The notes: generated by a model from the letters alone, not told the origin. Counted from the first letter of the stretch, positions 29,598 through 37,884 are shown. The stretch: 64,000 nucleotides of DNA from Blastocatellia bacterium AA13 (GCA_003222245.1 QHVH01000038.1:1-64000), one strand, 5' to 3'. Program-made: numbers and translations.

Positions 29598-30530
29598 ATG
29601 GTTAGCCGACAGCAAGTTTATTCGTCTTCCGCCGCATTACAGGCGGCGCCAAGAGTTGAATTCGGATATGCGAACGCGCATCACGGAGAGATATTTCAGG
29701 GCGTACTGGCGGATTCAGGAGGCCGGCTTCGCCGCGGACTGGTTTCGCTGGTTTGCGATGTAATGACGTCCGAAGCGATCTTTCAACCGGACGACACTGG
29801 GATCGTCTCCGTTGATCCGGTTTGGAAGACAAAGGCAAGGCGCGCCGTCGAGTTAACACTCGAGTACCTTGGTCAGCGCGAAGTGGGAGGCCGATTGGTC
29901 ATTGAAAGCACGATCCCGCCTCGCTGGGGGATGGGCTCTTCCACGAGCGACGTGACCGCGGCGATTCGAGCGGCCTGCGGCGAAATCAAGCTGAGCCCGC
30001 ACATCGTTGCGGCGCTGGCGGTGCAGGCTGAAACCGCTTCGGATTCGTTGATGTTCGGTAATCGAGCCGTGCTCTTTGCTCATCGAGAAGGCGTCATCAT
30101 CGAGGACTTCGGCGGCGCCCTGCCTCCGCTTGAAGTCGTCGGATTCAACACCGATCCGACCGGCTCGGGAGTCGACACGCTCAGCTATACACCGGCGCGG
30201 TATGGCTGGCGCGAGATCGAAGCATTCAGGCCGCTAGTCGGATTGATGCGCCAGGCTGTACAGATGCAGTCTCCTCATCTTGCGGGCAGAGTCGCAACCG
30301 CAAGCTCCCGAATAAATCAGCGCTATTTGCCCAAGCCCCACTTCGACAAAATAGAAAGGCTCGCCGAAGATACCGGAGCCCTGGGGGTGCAGGTTGCTCA
30401 CAGCGGCACCATCGCGGGCCTTCTCTTCGATCCCGGCGATCCTTCAACACCGGAACGCGCGGAAACCGCCAAAACAATGCTGGATGAGCTCAGGTTCACT
30501 ACCTGGCAATTCCAGAGCAGAGAGCTGTAG
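29598..30530 (+). CDS. GHMP kinase, L-threonine kinase (PduX)-like
   Basis: A 310-residue small-molecule kinase of the GHMP superfamily. The family's ATP-binding motif appears as PPRWGMGSSTSDVTAA near residues 112-127, and the N-terminal GYANAHHGEIFQG resembles PduX-type threonine kinases. The C-terminal GHMP motif is seen in VQVAHSGTIAGLLF. The predicted reaction is ATP-dependent phosphorylation of L-threonine, or possibly serine, to the O-phospho amino acid. Directly downstream are a cysteine-synthase-like PLP enzyme, an ATP-grasp ligase and an argininosuccinate-lyase-like enzyme. Pacidamycin- and friulimicin-type loci use comparable kinase/PLP/lyase sets to make 2,3-diaminobutyrate. The phosphate would be the leaving group for the PLP step. 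A doubled ribosome-binding repeat precedes the gene. Confidence 0.85.
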   Translation: MVSRQQVYSSSAALQAAPRVEFGYANAHHGEIFQGVLADSGGRLRRGLVSLVCDVMTSEAIFQPDDTGIVSVDPVWKTKARRAVELTLEYLGQREVGGRLVIESTIPPRWGMGSSTSDVTAAIRAACGEIKLSPHIVAALAVQAETASDSLMFGNRAVLFAHREGVIIEDFGGALPPLEVVGFNTDPTGSGVDTLSYTPARYGWREIEAFRPLVGLMRQAVQMQSPHLAGRVATASSRINQRYLPKPHFDKIERLAEDTGALGVQVAHSGTIAGLLFDPGDPSTPERAETAKTMLDELRFTTWQFQSREL

Positions 30531-30547
30531 GAAGGGGTTGTGCCTAC

Positions 30548-31636
30548 ATGAAAAACCGTGAAGTAGATCAGACGATAACGGACGCACTCGCGCTGCCGCG
30601 GCTGGTGCGTCTTAGCGAAAACCTTTTTGCGGCGAGCTTCGTCTTGATGAAACTGCTCCCGGCTCGATTCATTTTGGATCGCGCCCGTGATGCGGCATTG
30701 ATAGGACGCGGTTCGACGATCATCGAAACTACCTCCGGCACCTTTGGTCTGGCGCTGGCAATGATCTCGGCGCTGCGAGGTTATAACCTCATTCTCGTAA
30801 GCGATCCGGCAATCGATGACGCGTTGAAACGCCGGCTCGAAGACCTGGGATGCCGAGTTGAAATCGTTCGCGAGCCAGCCCCCGTAGGCGGATACCAGCG
30901 TGCAAGGCTGAATCGAATGGCCGAGCTTCAGGCTGAATTTCCCGATCACTTCTGGCCGTCTCAGTACGACAATCCTCATAATCCCGGAGCATACGCTCCG
31001 CTGGCTGAATTGCTCCTGGAGGCGATCGGCCACATCGACGTTCTGGTTGGGACGGTGGGATCGGGAGGCTCGATGTGTGGAACCGGCGAATATCTAAGGA
31101 CGGTGCATCCCGACCTCAAGCTCTTTGGAGTCGACACTCCGGGAAGCGTTCTCTTCGGTCAACCCGATCGCAAACGCATGCTTCGAGGGCTTGGCAATAG
31201 CCTGATGCCTCAGAATCTGGATCATTCGGTGTTCGACGAAGTTCATTGGGTAGCGGCAGCCGAAGCGTTTCGAGCAACGCGCCTCCTGCATCAACGGCAT
31301 GCTCTCTTTCAAGGCGGCACCAGCGGCGCGGCCTATATGGTCGGGGACTGGTGCGCGCGCCGGAACCCGGATGAGAAAGTAGTTCTCATCCTGCCCGATG
31401 AAGGCTATCGATATCAGGACACGATCTATGACGATGAGTGGCTCCACTCACAGGATCTCTGGCTGCCCGATCCGCCGCGCGAACCGCATCTCGTCGATCA
31501 TCCGCATGAGGCCGGCGACCGATGGACGCGCTTGCAATGGGAACGGCGAAGTTACGAACAAGTAATAGGTGGTTCATTCATACCGGCGCAGCAATCATCG
31601 AGTTTCTTGGCCGGCAGTCCGAGCGCCGGAGATTGA
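30548..31636 (+). CDS. Cysteine-synthase-like PLP enzyme, probable diamino acid synthase step
   Basis: A 362-residue member of the fold-type II (PALP) family. TTSGTFGLALA corresponds to the substrate/phosphate loop of cysteine synthases, and GTVGSGGSMCGTGEYL to the glycine-rich cofactor-phosphate loop. Expected activity is beta-replacement on an O-phospho amino acid from the preceding kinase, with an amino acid amine (for example aspartate) as nucleophile, giving an adduct for the downstream lyase. An oddity is that the usual Ser-x-Lys-Asp-Arg block with the PLP lysine is not obvious: the aligned segment is KLLPARFILDR, where a Leu precedes Asp-Arg and the nearest Lys is nine residues before the Asp. 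Either this subfamily places its lysine differently or the enzyme is not a standard PLP catalyst. It lies 17 bp after the kinase and 10 bp before the ATP-grasp gene. Confidence 0.82.
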   Translation: MKNREVDQTITDALALPRLVRLSENLFAASFVLMKLLPARFILDRARDAALIGRGSTIIETTSGTFGLALAMISALRGYNLILVSDPAIDDALKRRLEDLGCRVEIVREPAPVGGYQRARLNRMAELQAEFPDHFWPSQYDNPHNPGAYAPLAELLLEAIGHIDVLVGTVGSGGSMCGTGEYLRTVHPDLKLFGVDTPGSVLFGQPDRKRMLRGLGNSLMPQNLDHSVFDEVHWVAAAEAFRATRLLHQRHALFQGGTSGAAYMVGDWCARRNPDEKVVLILPDEGYRYQDTIYDDEWLHSQDLWLPDPPREPHLVDHPHEAGDRWTRLQWERRSYEQVIGGSFIPAQQSSSFLAGSPSAGD

Positions 31637-31646
31637 GAATAAAATC

Positions 31647-32867
31647 ATGAGCGTTGCACGATTGATTTTTATCGAGAGTAATACGAGCGGTACCGGACGG
31701 CTCTTCGCGCGAGCCGCGGCCTCGCAGGGATTCGTGCCGGTGCTGCTGGCCTCCAACCCCGCGAAATATGCATACGCGACGGAAGATGGCCTGGATGTGG
31801 TAAACGTCGACACGCAGCGCGGCGATGCCGTACTCGAAGCCTGCAGGCGAATTGCCGCGGAGTCGGAGCTGGCGGGAGTAACCTCGAGCTCCGAATACTT
31901 CATCGAGCTCGCGGCGACGATTGCTCGAGAATTGAGATTGCCGGGGCCGTCGCCTCTTGCGATTAATCAATGCCGCGATAAACACAGGCAGCGAATCTGC
32001 CTTCAACAAGCCGGCATTGGCGTTCCAGCCTTTCGTTCGGCGAATTCGATGGAGGAGGCGGTCGCGGCGGCGAACGAAATCGGTCTGCCGGTTGTCGTAA
32101 AACCCGTAAGCGGTTCCGGAAGCATCGGCGTGAAGTTCTGCGACGACATACGCCAGGCGGCCGCTCACGCGGACGAGCTGCTGGCGCAACGCGAAAACGA
32201 GCGGGGAGCGCCGGTTCCAGGCTACGTGCTGGTTGAAGAGGTCGCGATCGGAGCCGAGTACTCGGTCGAGAGCTTTGACGGCGAAATCATCGGCATCACC
32301 AGAAAGCATCTGGGATCGCTGCCCTATTTCGTCGAGACGGGACATGACTACCCGGCCGTTCTATCGAATGAAGAGGAATCCACGATAAGGGCCGCGGTTG
32401 GGGCCAGCTTAAAGGCGCTCGGGCTTACGTGGGGGCCTACTCATTGCGAGCTGCGGCTTACGAGTTCTGGGCCAAAGATAATCGAGGTCAATCCTCGTCT
32501 CGCCGGCGGATATATTCCGGAGCTTGTTCGCCTTGCCCAGGGAGTCGATCTGATAGCCGAAACTATAAGGGCTGTGTCGGGGATGCAGGCGCGATTGCAA
32601 AAGCGAGCGCGACGCTACGCGTCGCTCCGCTTCATACTGCCCGGCGGAGAAGGGAAGTTGGCCGCGGTCGAAGGGCTCGAAGAGGCCCGTTCCATTTCCG
32701 GCATAGAGAGCGCAGCCATCTATGCCCGTCCGGGCGATCACGTTCAAGTGCGCGGCGATTTCAGGGACAGACTGGGTCACGTGATTGCGGTGACTGATAA
32801 CGCGAGCGATTCGGGGAAGGCCGCGGAACTTGCTCGCGACAAGATCAGGCTGCTGCTCGAGCCGTAA
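31647..32867 (+). CDS. ATP-grasp family carboxylate-amine ligase
   Basis: A 406-residue ATP-grasp protein. The ATG at 31647 is chosen over an upstream GTG at 31569 that would overlap the preceding gene. Features are an N-terminal pre-ATP-grasp domain (FIESNTSGTG), the lysine and flexible loop in LPVVVKPVSGSGSIGV, VEEVAIGAEYSVE, and the metal-binding EVNPRLAGGYIPEL near the C-terminal third. The family joins a carboxylate, activated as acylphosphate, to an amine. In this operon it could ligate an amino acid to a diamino acid intermediate, or make an activated or protected precursor; the substrate cannot be read. Its stop codon overlaps the next start by one base (TAATG), implying translational coupling to the lyase. 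Confidence 0.85.
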   Translation: MSVARLIFIESNTSGTGRLFARAAASQGFVPVLLASNPAKYAYATEDGLDVVNVDTQRGDAVLEACRRIAAESELAGVTSSSEYFIELAATIARELRLPGPSPLAINQCRDKHRQRICLQQAGIGVPAFRSANSMEEAVAAANEIGLPVVVKPVSGSGSIGVKFCDDIRQAAAHADELLAQRENERGAPVPGYVLVEEVAIGAEYSVESFDGEIIGITRKHLGSLPYFVETGHDYPAVLSNEEESTIRAAVGASLKALGLTWGPTHCELRLTSSGPKIIEVNPRLAGGYIPELVRLAQGVDLIAETIRAVSGMQARLQKRARRYASLRFILPGGEGKLAAVEGLEEARSISGIESAAIYARPGDHVQVRGDFRDRLGHVIAVTDNASDSGKAAELARDKIRLLLEP

Positions 32868-34363
32868 TGGTTAATCGAGAACCCATGCAAAATACAGGGC
32901 GACTATCCAGCTTTATGACGCCTTCAGCCAGGCGCATTCTCTTCGGAGAAACCGCGAACACGGCCATAGAGAATGACCTCGAGCACGCGTGCTATGTCGA
33001 CCGCGCTCATCTGGTGATGCTGGCCGAGCGGGGCATAGTAGACGCGGCGCATGCCGTGCAGCTTCTTCAGGGCATCGATGAGCTTGAAGAGTCTGACTTC
33101 TCCGCGCTGCGCGGCAAGCCCGCTCCACGAGGTTTGTACCTGCTCTATGAAAGCTACCTGATGGAGCGGCTGGGCGCGCATATTGGCGGAGTGCTGCAGA
33201 CCGCGAGATCGCGCAACGATCTCAACGCGACTGTTCTAATGCTTCGGCTGAGGCGGCCGTATCGTGAGTTGGTGCGACAGAGCTTGAGATTGCAGGCGGT
33301 GCTGCTTCGTCGCGCGAGACAGTACTCCGCGGTTACCATGCCCGCTTACACTCACTATCAGGCCGCGCTGCCTGTCTCTTATGGTCATTACTTAGCGGGC
33401 ATCGCAGCCGCGTTGGATAGAGACATAGCCGCGCTCTTCGAGGCAGGAGCGTGTTTGAAGCGATGCTCGCTCGGCGCGGGCGCGGTTGGCGGCACATCCC
33501 TGCCCATCGACCCCGTCCGAACCGCGTCGTTGCTCGGGTTTGATGAATCGCCGTTGAATTCGATTGATGCCGTGGCATCGCGCGACGTGGTGATCAGGTT
33601 GTTGTCGGCCGCTACGGTTATGGGTGTAACCCTGAGCCGCCTGGCCAACGATTTCTTGCTTTGGACGACATCTGAATTCGGGTTCATTTTGTTGCCCGAT
33701 GATCTTGTGGGTTCCAGCTCGATGATGCCTCAGAAGCGAAACCCTTTTGTGCTGGAGCACGTGCTCGGCCGCAGCGCGGCCCCGCTGGGAGGATTCGTGG
33801 CTGCCGCAACCGCCATGCACGGAACACCGTTCAGCAACTCGATCGCGGTTGGGACCGAGGCAGTGAGTCATATTTGGAAGAACCTGCAAAGCATTATTGA
33901 AGCGGTCACCCTGGCAAGGCTTGTTATCGACGGCGCCGCGCCGCAAGCCGAAGAAATGATTCGCCGCGCGACCGAAGGATTCACCTGCGCTACCGAACTC
34001 GCGAACCGGCTGATGAAAGAAGGGGGCGTCGCGTTCCGAGCGGCGCACCATACGGTCGGCGCAATAGTGCGCGACGCAATCGAGCGCGGAGAATCACTGG
34101 ACCGCGCCGCTGGTCCCCAACTTGAGGCGGCGGGATACACGGTTTCGCTAGCTGGTCTCGATCCGGCGGCAGTTGCCGCCGCCTCGCCGTTCGGAGGAGG
34201 GCCGGCCGTTGAGAGCATTAACGCATCGGTGGCCGTCTTGAAGAAACGTTGGCAGGGCTACTGTGATCGAATACGTGTAGATGAAAAGAAGTGGCAAACC
34301 GCCCGAGCGAATCTGTCAGAAGCAATTTCGAATCTCGCAGCGGCGCGTGAAGCGCGCAATTAA
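32867..34363 (+). CDS. Argininosuccinate lyase-like enzyme (fumarase/aspartase superfamily)
   Basis: A 498-residue protein of the argininosuccinate lyase/fumarase superfamily. It has the N-terminal TARSRNDLNATV block of argininosuccinate lyases and the superfamily signature GSSSMMPQKRNP near residue 285, which contains the catalytic serine loop. No argininosuccinate synthase or other arginine gene is near. In the context of a threonine kinase and a cysteine-synthase-like enzyme it more likely eliminates fumarate from an N-succinyl-type (aspartate) adduct to free 2,3-diaminobutyrate. The same superfamily is found in pacidamycin-type clusters (Pac17). Its start overlaps the ATP-grasp stop. True arginine biosynthesis is the less likely alternative. 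Confidence 0.88.
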   Translation: MVNREPMQNTGRLSSFMTPSARRILFGETANTAIENDLEHACYVDRAHLVMLAERGIVDAAHAVQLLQGIDELEESDFSALRGKPAPRGLYLLYESYLMERLGAHIGGVLQTARSRNDLNATVLMLRLRRPYRELVRQSLRLQAVLLRRARQYSAVTMPAYTHYQAALPVSYGHYLAGIAAALDRDIAALFEAGACLKRCSLGAGAVGGTSLPIDPVRTASLLGFDESPLNSIDAVASRDVVIRLLSAATVMGVTLSRLANDFLLWTTSEFGFILLPDDLVGSSSMMPQKRNPFVLEHVLGRSAAPLGGFVAAATAMHGTPFSNSIAVGTEAVSHIWKNLQSIIEAVTLARLVIDGAAPQAEEMIRRATEGFTCATELANRLMKEGGVAFRAAHHTVGAIVRDAIERGESLDRAAGPQLEAAGYTVSLAGLDPAAVAAASPFGGGPAVESINASVAVLKKRWQGYCDRIRVDEKKWQTARANLSEAISNLAAAREARN

Positions 34364-34407
34364 CGATCAGAAAATCACAGGTTGGGAAGGGAGTTCTAAG
34401 GACAGTG

Positions 34408-35370
34408 ATGACTTCAAACATACAAAAGCCGCGCAAGGCGGTCTATTTCTTCTGCGCCGATCCAGCGAAAGACCCTGTCGCTCATAGCTGTTTCGAGGCT
34501 TCAAAACGGCTCTACAAGCTTATCGACGCGGGTTTCGAAGTCGACGGCCATCCGGTGTTGATGCTTGAAGATTCCGCGGGAAATTCTCTGTACTACGTTC
34601 GGATCAACGACGTTCTCAGTCACGACTATGCGAAGTACCTCCCGATCCTGAACGAACGTTTTTCGAATTTCGACTTCGCGGGACTGGTCAACTGGCACGA
34701 GGGAAAGAACGCTCCGGATGCGATACTGACGGTTCACACGACGGGCGACGTGGTGTCTGGACACTTCGGCGCGTCCGCTCCGGCTCTCACCCGAAGCTTG
34801 ATGCTGGCTATTGAAGAGAATCGCAAGCTTGCGGGTCTGGAAGGATTCACCACAATCAGCGAGGCCACTCACTGGTCCGGCGTTGTGTACGGAGGCAGCC
34901 CCGAGCTCATTCCGCGCTTTCCCGTTCCTCTTGTCGACATAGAAATCGGGAGCAGTCCTGCGAGCTGGACGAATCAAGCTGCGATTGATGTCGTTGCGCG
35001 ATCGCTTCCGGTTGTGTTCGAGGCCGCGGGGGCCGAAGCGAATCTCCGCGTGCTTCTATGCTTCGGCGGAGTTCATCTCGAGGCGTCATTTGCTCAGGCT
35101 GTCCTTAATACCAAAGATGAGTATGCTCTGGCCGCCGCGCATATTCTGCCGAACCACTGGATAGTGGAAGGCGGTTATGACTCGCCCGACGGCTTGGAAA
35201 AACTCGACGCCTGTGTGAAGTCGGTGAAAGGCGGAATACATGCAATCGCCTTTCACGATAATCTGAAGGGCGCCTATAAAGCCCAGCTTCGCGCTTTTGC
35301 CGAACGGCTCGCGGTTCCTATTTTCAAGCATCAGGCGCTTCGCCAGCCTCAATCGCTTCCTATCTGGTAA
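34408..35370 (+). CDS. DTD2 (archaeal/plant D-aminoacyl-tRNA deacylase)-like protein
   Basis: A 320-residue protein that aligns by motif with the archaeal and plant DTD2/GEK1 deacylases. The corresponding blocks are LTVHTTGDV (TTHVTGN in archaeal DtdA), SEATHWSG (EATHHGP), VDIEIGSSPASW (IEIGSSEEEW), LCFGGVHLEA (GIGGGHYAP) and AHILPNHW (GHILPKYA). The second His of the EATHH pair is replaced by Trp, so activity may have changed. DTD2 removes D-amino acids from tRNA. Bacteria normally use the unrelated DTD1, so a DTD2-like gene inside an NRPS operon is unusual. It might be a tailoring or release hydrolase, or protect against toxic aminoacyl-tRNA formed from the unusual amino acid. The ATG at 34408 follows AAGGA closely. 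Confidence 0.75.
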   Translation: MTSNIQKPRKAVYFFCADPAKDPVAHSCFEASKRLYKLIDAGFEVDGHPVLMLEDSAGNSLYYVRINDVLSHDYAKYLPILNERFSNFDFAGLVNWHEGKNAPDAILTVHTTGDVVSGHFGASAPALTRSLMLAIEENRKLAGLEGFTTISEATHWSGVVYGGSPELIPRFPVPLVDIEIGSSPASWTNQAAIDVVARSLPVVFEAAGAEANLRVLLCFGGVHLEASFAQAVLNTKDEYALAAAHILPNHWIVEGGYDSPDGLEKLDACVKSVKGGIHAIAFHDNLKGAYKAQLRAFAERLAVPIFKHQALRQPQSLPIW

Positions 35371-35431
35371 TTCGTTCAACCTTCTTGCAACCAACAACCG
35401 GCTCTCGAGAGCAAACTCTTCGTGGTGACTT

Positions 35432-36265
35432 ATGAAGAAGATAGCAATTTTATGCTCGGATGACGCGCATCATCATTATTTGATAGCGGCGCTGCAAAAG
35501 AGATTCAACGTGGCCGCGGTAGTCATTGAGCCCGGCGTCTCTCAGCGGAAACGGCTGCTCCAGAGGCGCAAATATGTCGACTACCTCTATAGCGAATATC
35601 ACCGGTTTAGACGAGAATGGCTTGGCCTGAACGCGTATCGAAAAAAGTACTTCACCCTCGATCAATCGCCTGATCAATCGACTGATCAACCGGCGCCGGA
35701 GCCGCCGTCATACAAACTGCTGACGGCCGACTCGATCAATGATCCTGGCGTGGCAGAGCTGCTACGGGAGACCGGCTCCGATATCACAATCGTTATGGGG
35801 ACGAGCATCCTGGGCAAGCGGGTTCTGGATAGCGCCGGCCCAATGATTCTCAACATACACGGGGGCTACCTTCCGGATTATCGAGGAAATCACTGCTTCT
35901 TCTTCGCGGTGTACGAAGGCCGTTTCGATAGGATCGGCTCGACCATTCACTTCATCAACGCGGGAATCGATACCGGCGAGATCGTGGAGGTTGTAGTGCC
36001 TCCGATCTATCCACAAGACAGCGTGGAAGCCTTGTATTGCCGGGCTGAGAAACTGGCTATCGGGCGCCTCATCAGTTGGCTTGAATTCTCAGAGGCCGGC
36101 GGAACCCTTCCACGAACGGCCCAGCCGTATAGGGCGAGGCTCTATCGCACGAGAGATCGCAAGCCATATCACGATATAATTCTGGCGTTGAGGAGAATAA
36201 GCGGACGGCTTGTGTTGCCGCTTCGTCCTCCACAAACAATCGGCGCGGCCGAACAGCAAGACTAA
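35432..36265 (+). CDS. Formyltransferase (methionyl-tRNA/GART formyltransferase fold)
   Basis: A 277-residue folate-dependent formyltransferase-like protein. The family triad is visible as N140 and H142 (NIHGGYLPDYRG) and an Asp in GIDTGEIV near residue 177. It lacks the C-terminal tRNA-binding domain expected of a housekeeping methionyl-tRNA formyltransferase and has an unusual N-terminal segment rich in basic residues. Residues 84-90 contain a short acidic, Gln-rich repeat (DQSPDQSTDQ). In this operon it probably N-formylates an amine of the peptide or a building block, using 10-formyltetrahydrofolate. Candidates are the side-chain amine of a diamino acid or the N-terminus. Spacing of 24 bp to the hydroxylase gene supports co-transcription. 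Confidence 0.83.
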   Translation: MKKIAILCSDDAHHHYLIAALQKRFNVAAVVIEPGVSQRKRLLQRRKYVDYLYSEYHRFRREWLGLNAYRKKYFTLDQSPDQSTDQPAPEPPSYKLLTADSINDPGVAELLRETGSDITIVMGTSILGKRVLDSAGPMILNIHGGYLPDYRGNHCFFFAVYEGRFDRIGSTIHFINAGIDTGEIVEVVVPPIYPQDSVEALYCRAEKLAIGRLISWLEFSEAGGTLPRTAQPYRARLYRTRDRKPYHDIILALRRISGRLVLPLRPPQTIGAAEQQD

Positions 36266-36289
36266 CGTACTGACGCGGGAGCAGCAGCT

Positions 36290-37879
36290 ATGACAAGCGA
36301 CAACGTATTTTTGAAGCAGAACGTCCTGGCGGAGCCATTGATCAATCACTGGTATGCGTGGCCCTACCTTGTGCCGCCTGCTACAGGGTCCATGTTCCTT
36401 GCCAACTCGCATATTAGAATAATGGAATCGTTTGTGGCGTCGCCGCAGGTGCATGTCGCGGCGGTGAAGAATCCGGCAATGATCGGCGGCCCGTTCATGA
36501 ATTACGATGCGAGCAGGATTCCCGAGGTGAAGGCCCTGCTGGAAGGCACGGTAAGAAGACAAAGCCATCTGATTGAGCTTGCCGGAGCTATAAAGGCGCT
36601 GGACGAAATGCTCAACAACGAAGCGGATGGGCATTCGCTTGAGTCTATCTATAAGAAGGCGCCGGAGCCTTTGAAAGGTTATGTCGAGCTGGTCTACGAC
36701 CTGAACAACCACGCTTCAATCCGATTCATAGAAGGATTGCTGTACAAGAGCAGGTACTACGACGAGACCTCGCAAAGCGTCGAGCTGTCTTTTATCGATC
36801 GGGACGATCGCTCATTCGTGTTCAGCACTCCCAGGCTGAAACAAGAGGGACGCCTGCGGTTGAACGTTCCTTTCAAGAGCGCGAGCCTGGACGAACTGTT
36901 CAAGATGAAGGATGCGGCGCAGCCGCTCGATCACATCAAGGAGCGGCTCGAGATCGCCCCCGCGGATGAACAACTCTTCACGAGCCTCTTCACGTCCGAT
37001 GCTCCGGCCATCGGCTCGCCTTACACTGGAGAGGGAGTACGGGTTCGGTATTACGGCCACGCCTGCATACTGATCGAATCGAGAGAAACAAGTGTGCTGA
37101 TCGATCCCTTGATAAGCTACAAGTATGGCTCACAGGACAATCGCTTCACTTACGCCGATCTGCCTCCGGTAATCGATCACGTTCTTATCACTCACAATCA
37201 TCAGGATCATTGTCTGTTCGAGACGCTGCTGCAACTGCGACACAGGATTAAGTCGATCGTCGTTCCCAGGAGCGGCGGCGGATCGCTGTCCGATCCGAGT
37301 CTGAAATTGATCCTCAATAACATCGGATTCAAGAACGTGATGGAGATCGATGAGATGGAATCCATCGAAATTGAAGGCGGAAGCATCACCGGCGTGCCGT
37401 TCTTGGGAGAACACGCGGATCTCAACATTCGAACTAAGACCGCTCATCTGATCACGATGAAAGGCAAGTCGATGCTCTGCGCCGCCGATTCGAACAACAT
37501 AGAGCCGATGCTATACAAACACGTTCATGACATTGTCGGCGATCTGGACATCGTTTTCCTTGGAATGGAGTGCGTTGGAGGTCCGTTGTCATGGCTGTAC
37601 GGGCCGCTTCTGACCAGGCCTCTCGCTCGCAGGATGGATCAGTCGCGAAGGTTCGACGGCTCGGACTGCGAAAAGGCGCTGCTGCTAATCGATCAACTCA
37701 AGCCGAAGCAATCATACGTGTACGCAATGGGACACGAACCGTGGCTGGCGTATCTGACCTCTATCAACTACACGGAAGAATCCCGCCAGATAGTCGAGTC
37801 AAACAAATTCGTCGAAGGCTGCAAATCCCGGAATCTCGTTTCAGAGCGATTGTACTGCAGCAAAGAGTTGTTTTTGTAA
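36290..37879 (+). CDS. CmlA-like diiron beta-hydroxylase with metallo-beta-lactamase fold
   Basis: A 529-residue protein with the same two-part layout and nearly the same length as CmlA, the diiron beta-hydroxylase of chloramphenicol biosynthesis. The N-terminal ~245 residues carry CmlA-like blocks (QNVLAEPLINHWYAWPYL, ESFVASPQVH, SRYYDET). The C-terminal part is a metallo-beta-lactamase fold with the metal-binding THNHQDH near residue 300, PFLGEHADL and FLGMECVG. CmlA binds two irons and uses O2 to hydroxylate the beta-carbon of an amino acid held on an NRPS carrier, so the same is expected here. This is the third hydroxylase type of the cluster. It is the last gene before the repeat-rich spacer, so it probably marks the operon end. 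A plain hydrolase is unlikely because the N-terminal domain is so characteristic. Confidence 0.88.
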   Translation: MTSDNVFLKQNVLAEPLINHWYAWPYLVPPATGSMFLANSHIRIMESFVASPQVHVAAVKNPAMIGGPFMNYDASRIPEVKALLEGTVRRQSHLIELAGAIKALDEMLNNEADGHSLESIYKKAPEPLKGYVELVYDLNNHASIRFIEGLLYKSRYYDETSQSVELSFIDRDDRSFVFSTPRLKQEGRLRLNVPFKSASLDELFKMKDAAQPLDHIKERLEIAPADEQLFTSLFTSDAPAIGSPYTGEGVRVRYYGHACILIESRETSVLIDPLISYKYGSQDNRFTYADLPPVIDHVLITHNHQDHCLFETLLQLRHRIKSIVVPRSGGGSLSDPSLKLILNNIGFKNVMEIDEMESIEIEGGSITGVPFLGEHADLNIRTKTAHLITMKGKSMLCAADSNNIEPMLYKHVHDIVGDLDIVFLGMECVGGPLSWLYGPLLTRPLARRMDQSRRFDGSDCEKALLLIDQLKPKQSYVYAMGHEPWLAYLTSINYTEESRQIVESNKFVEGCKSRNLVSERLYCSKELFL

Positions 37880-37884
37880 ATAGA

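Noticed and set aside
32867-34363. Arginine biosynthesis gene (ArgH)
   Set aside because: No arginine genes are nearby, and it is translationally coupled to the ATP-grasp gene in a secondary-metabolite cassette.
36290-37879. Beta-lactamase or generic MBL hydrolase
   Set aside because: The large N-terminal domain and motif order match CmlA-type diiron hydroxylases, which share the MBL fold.
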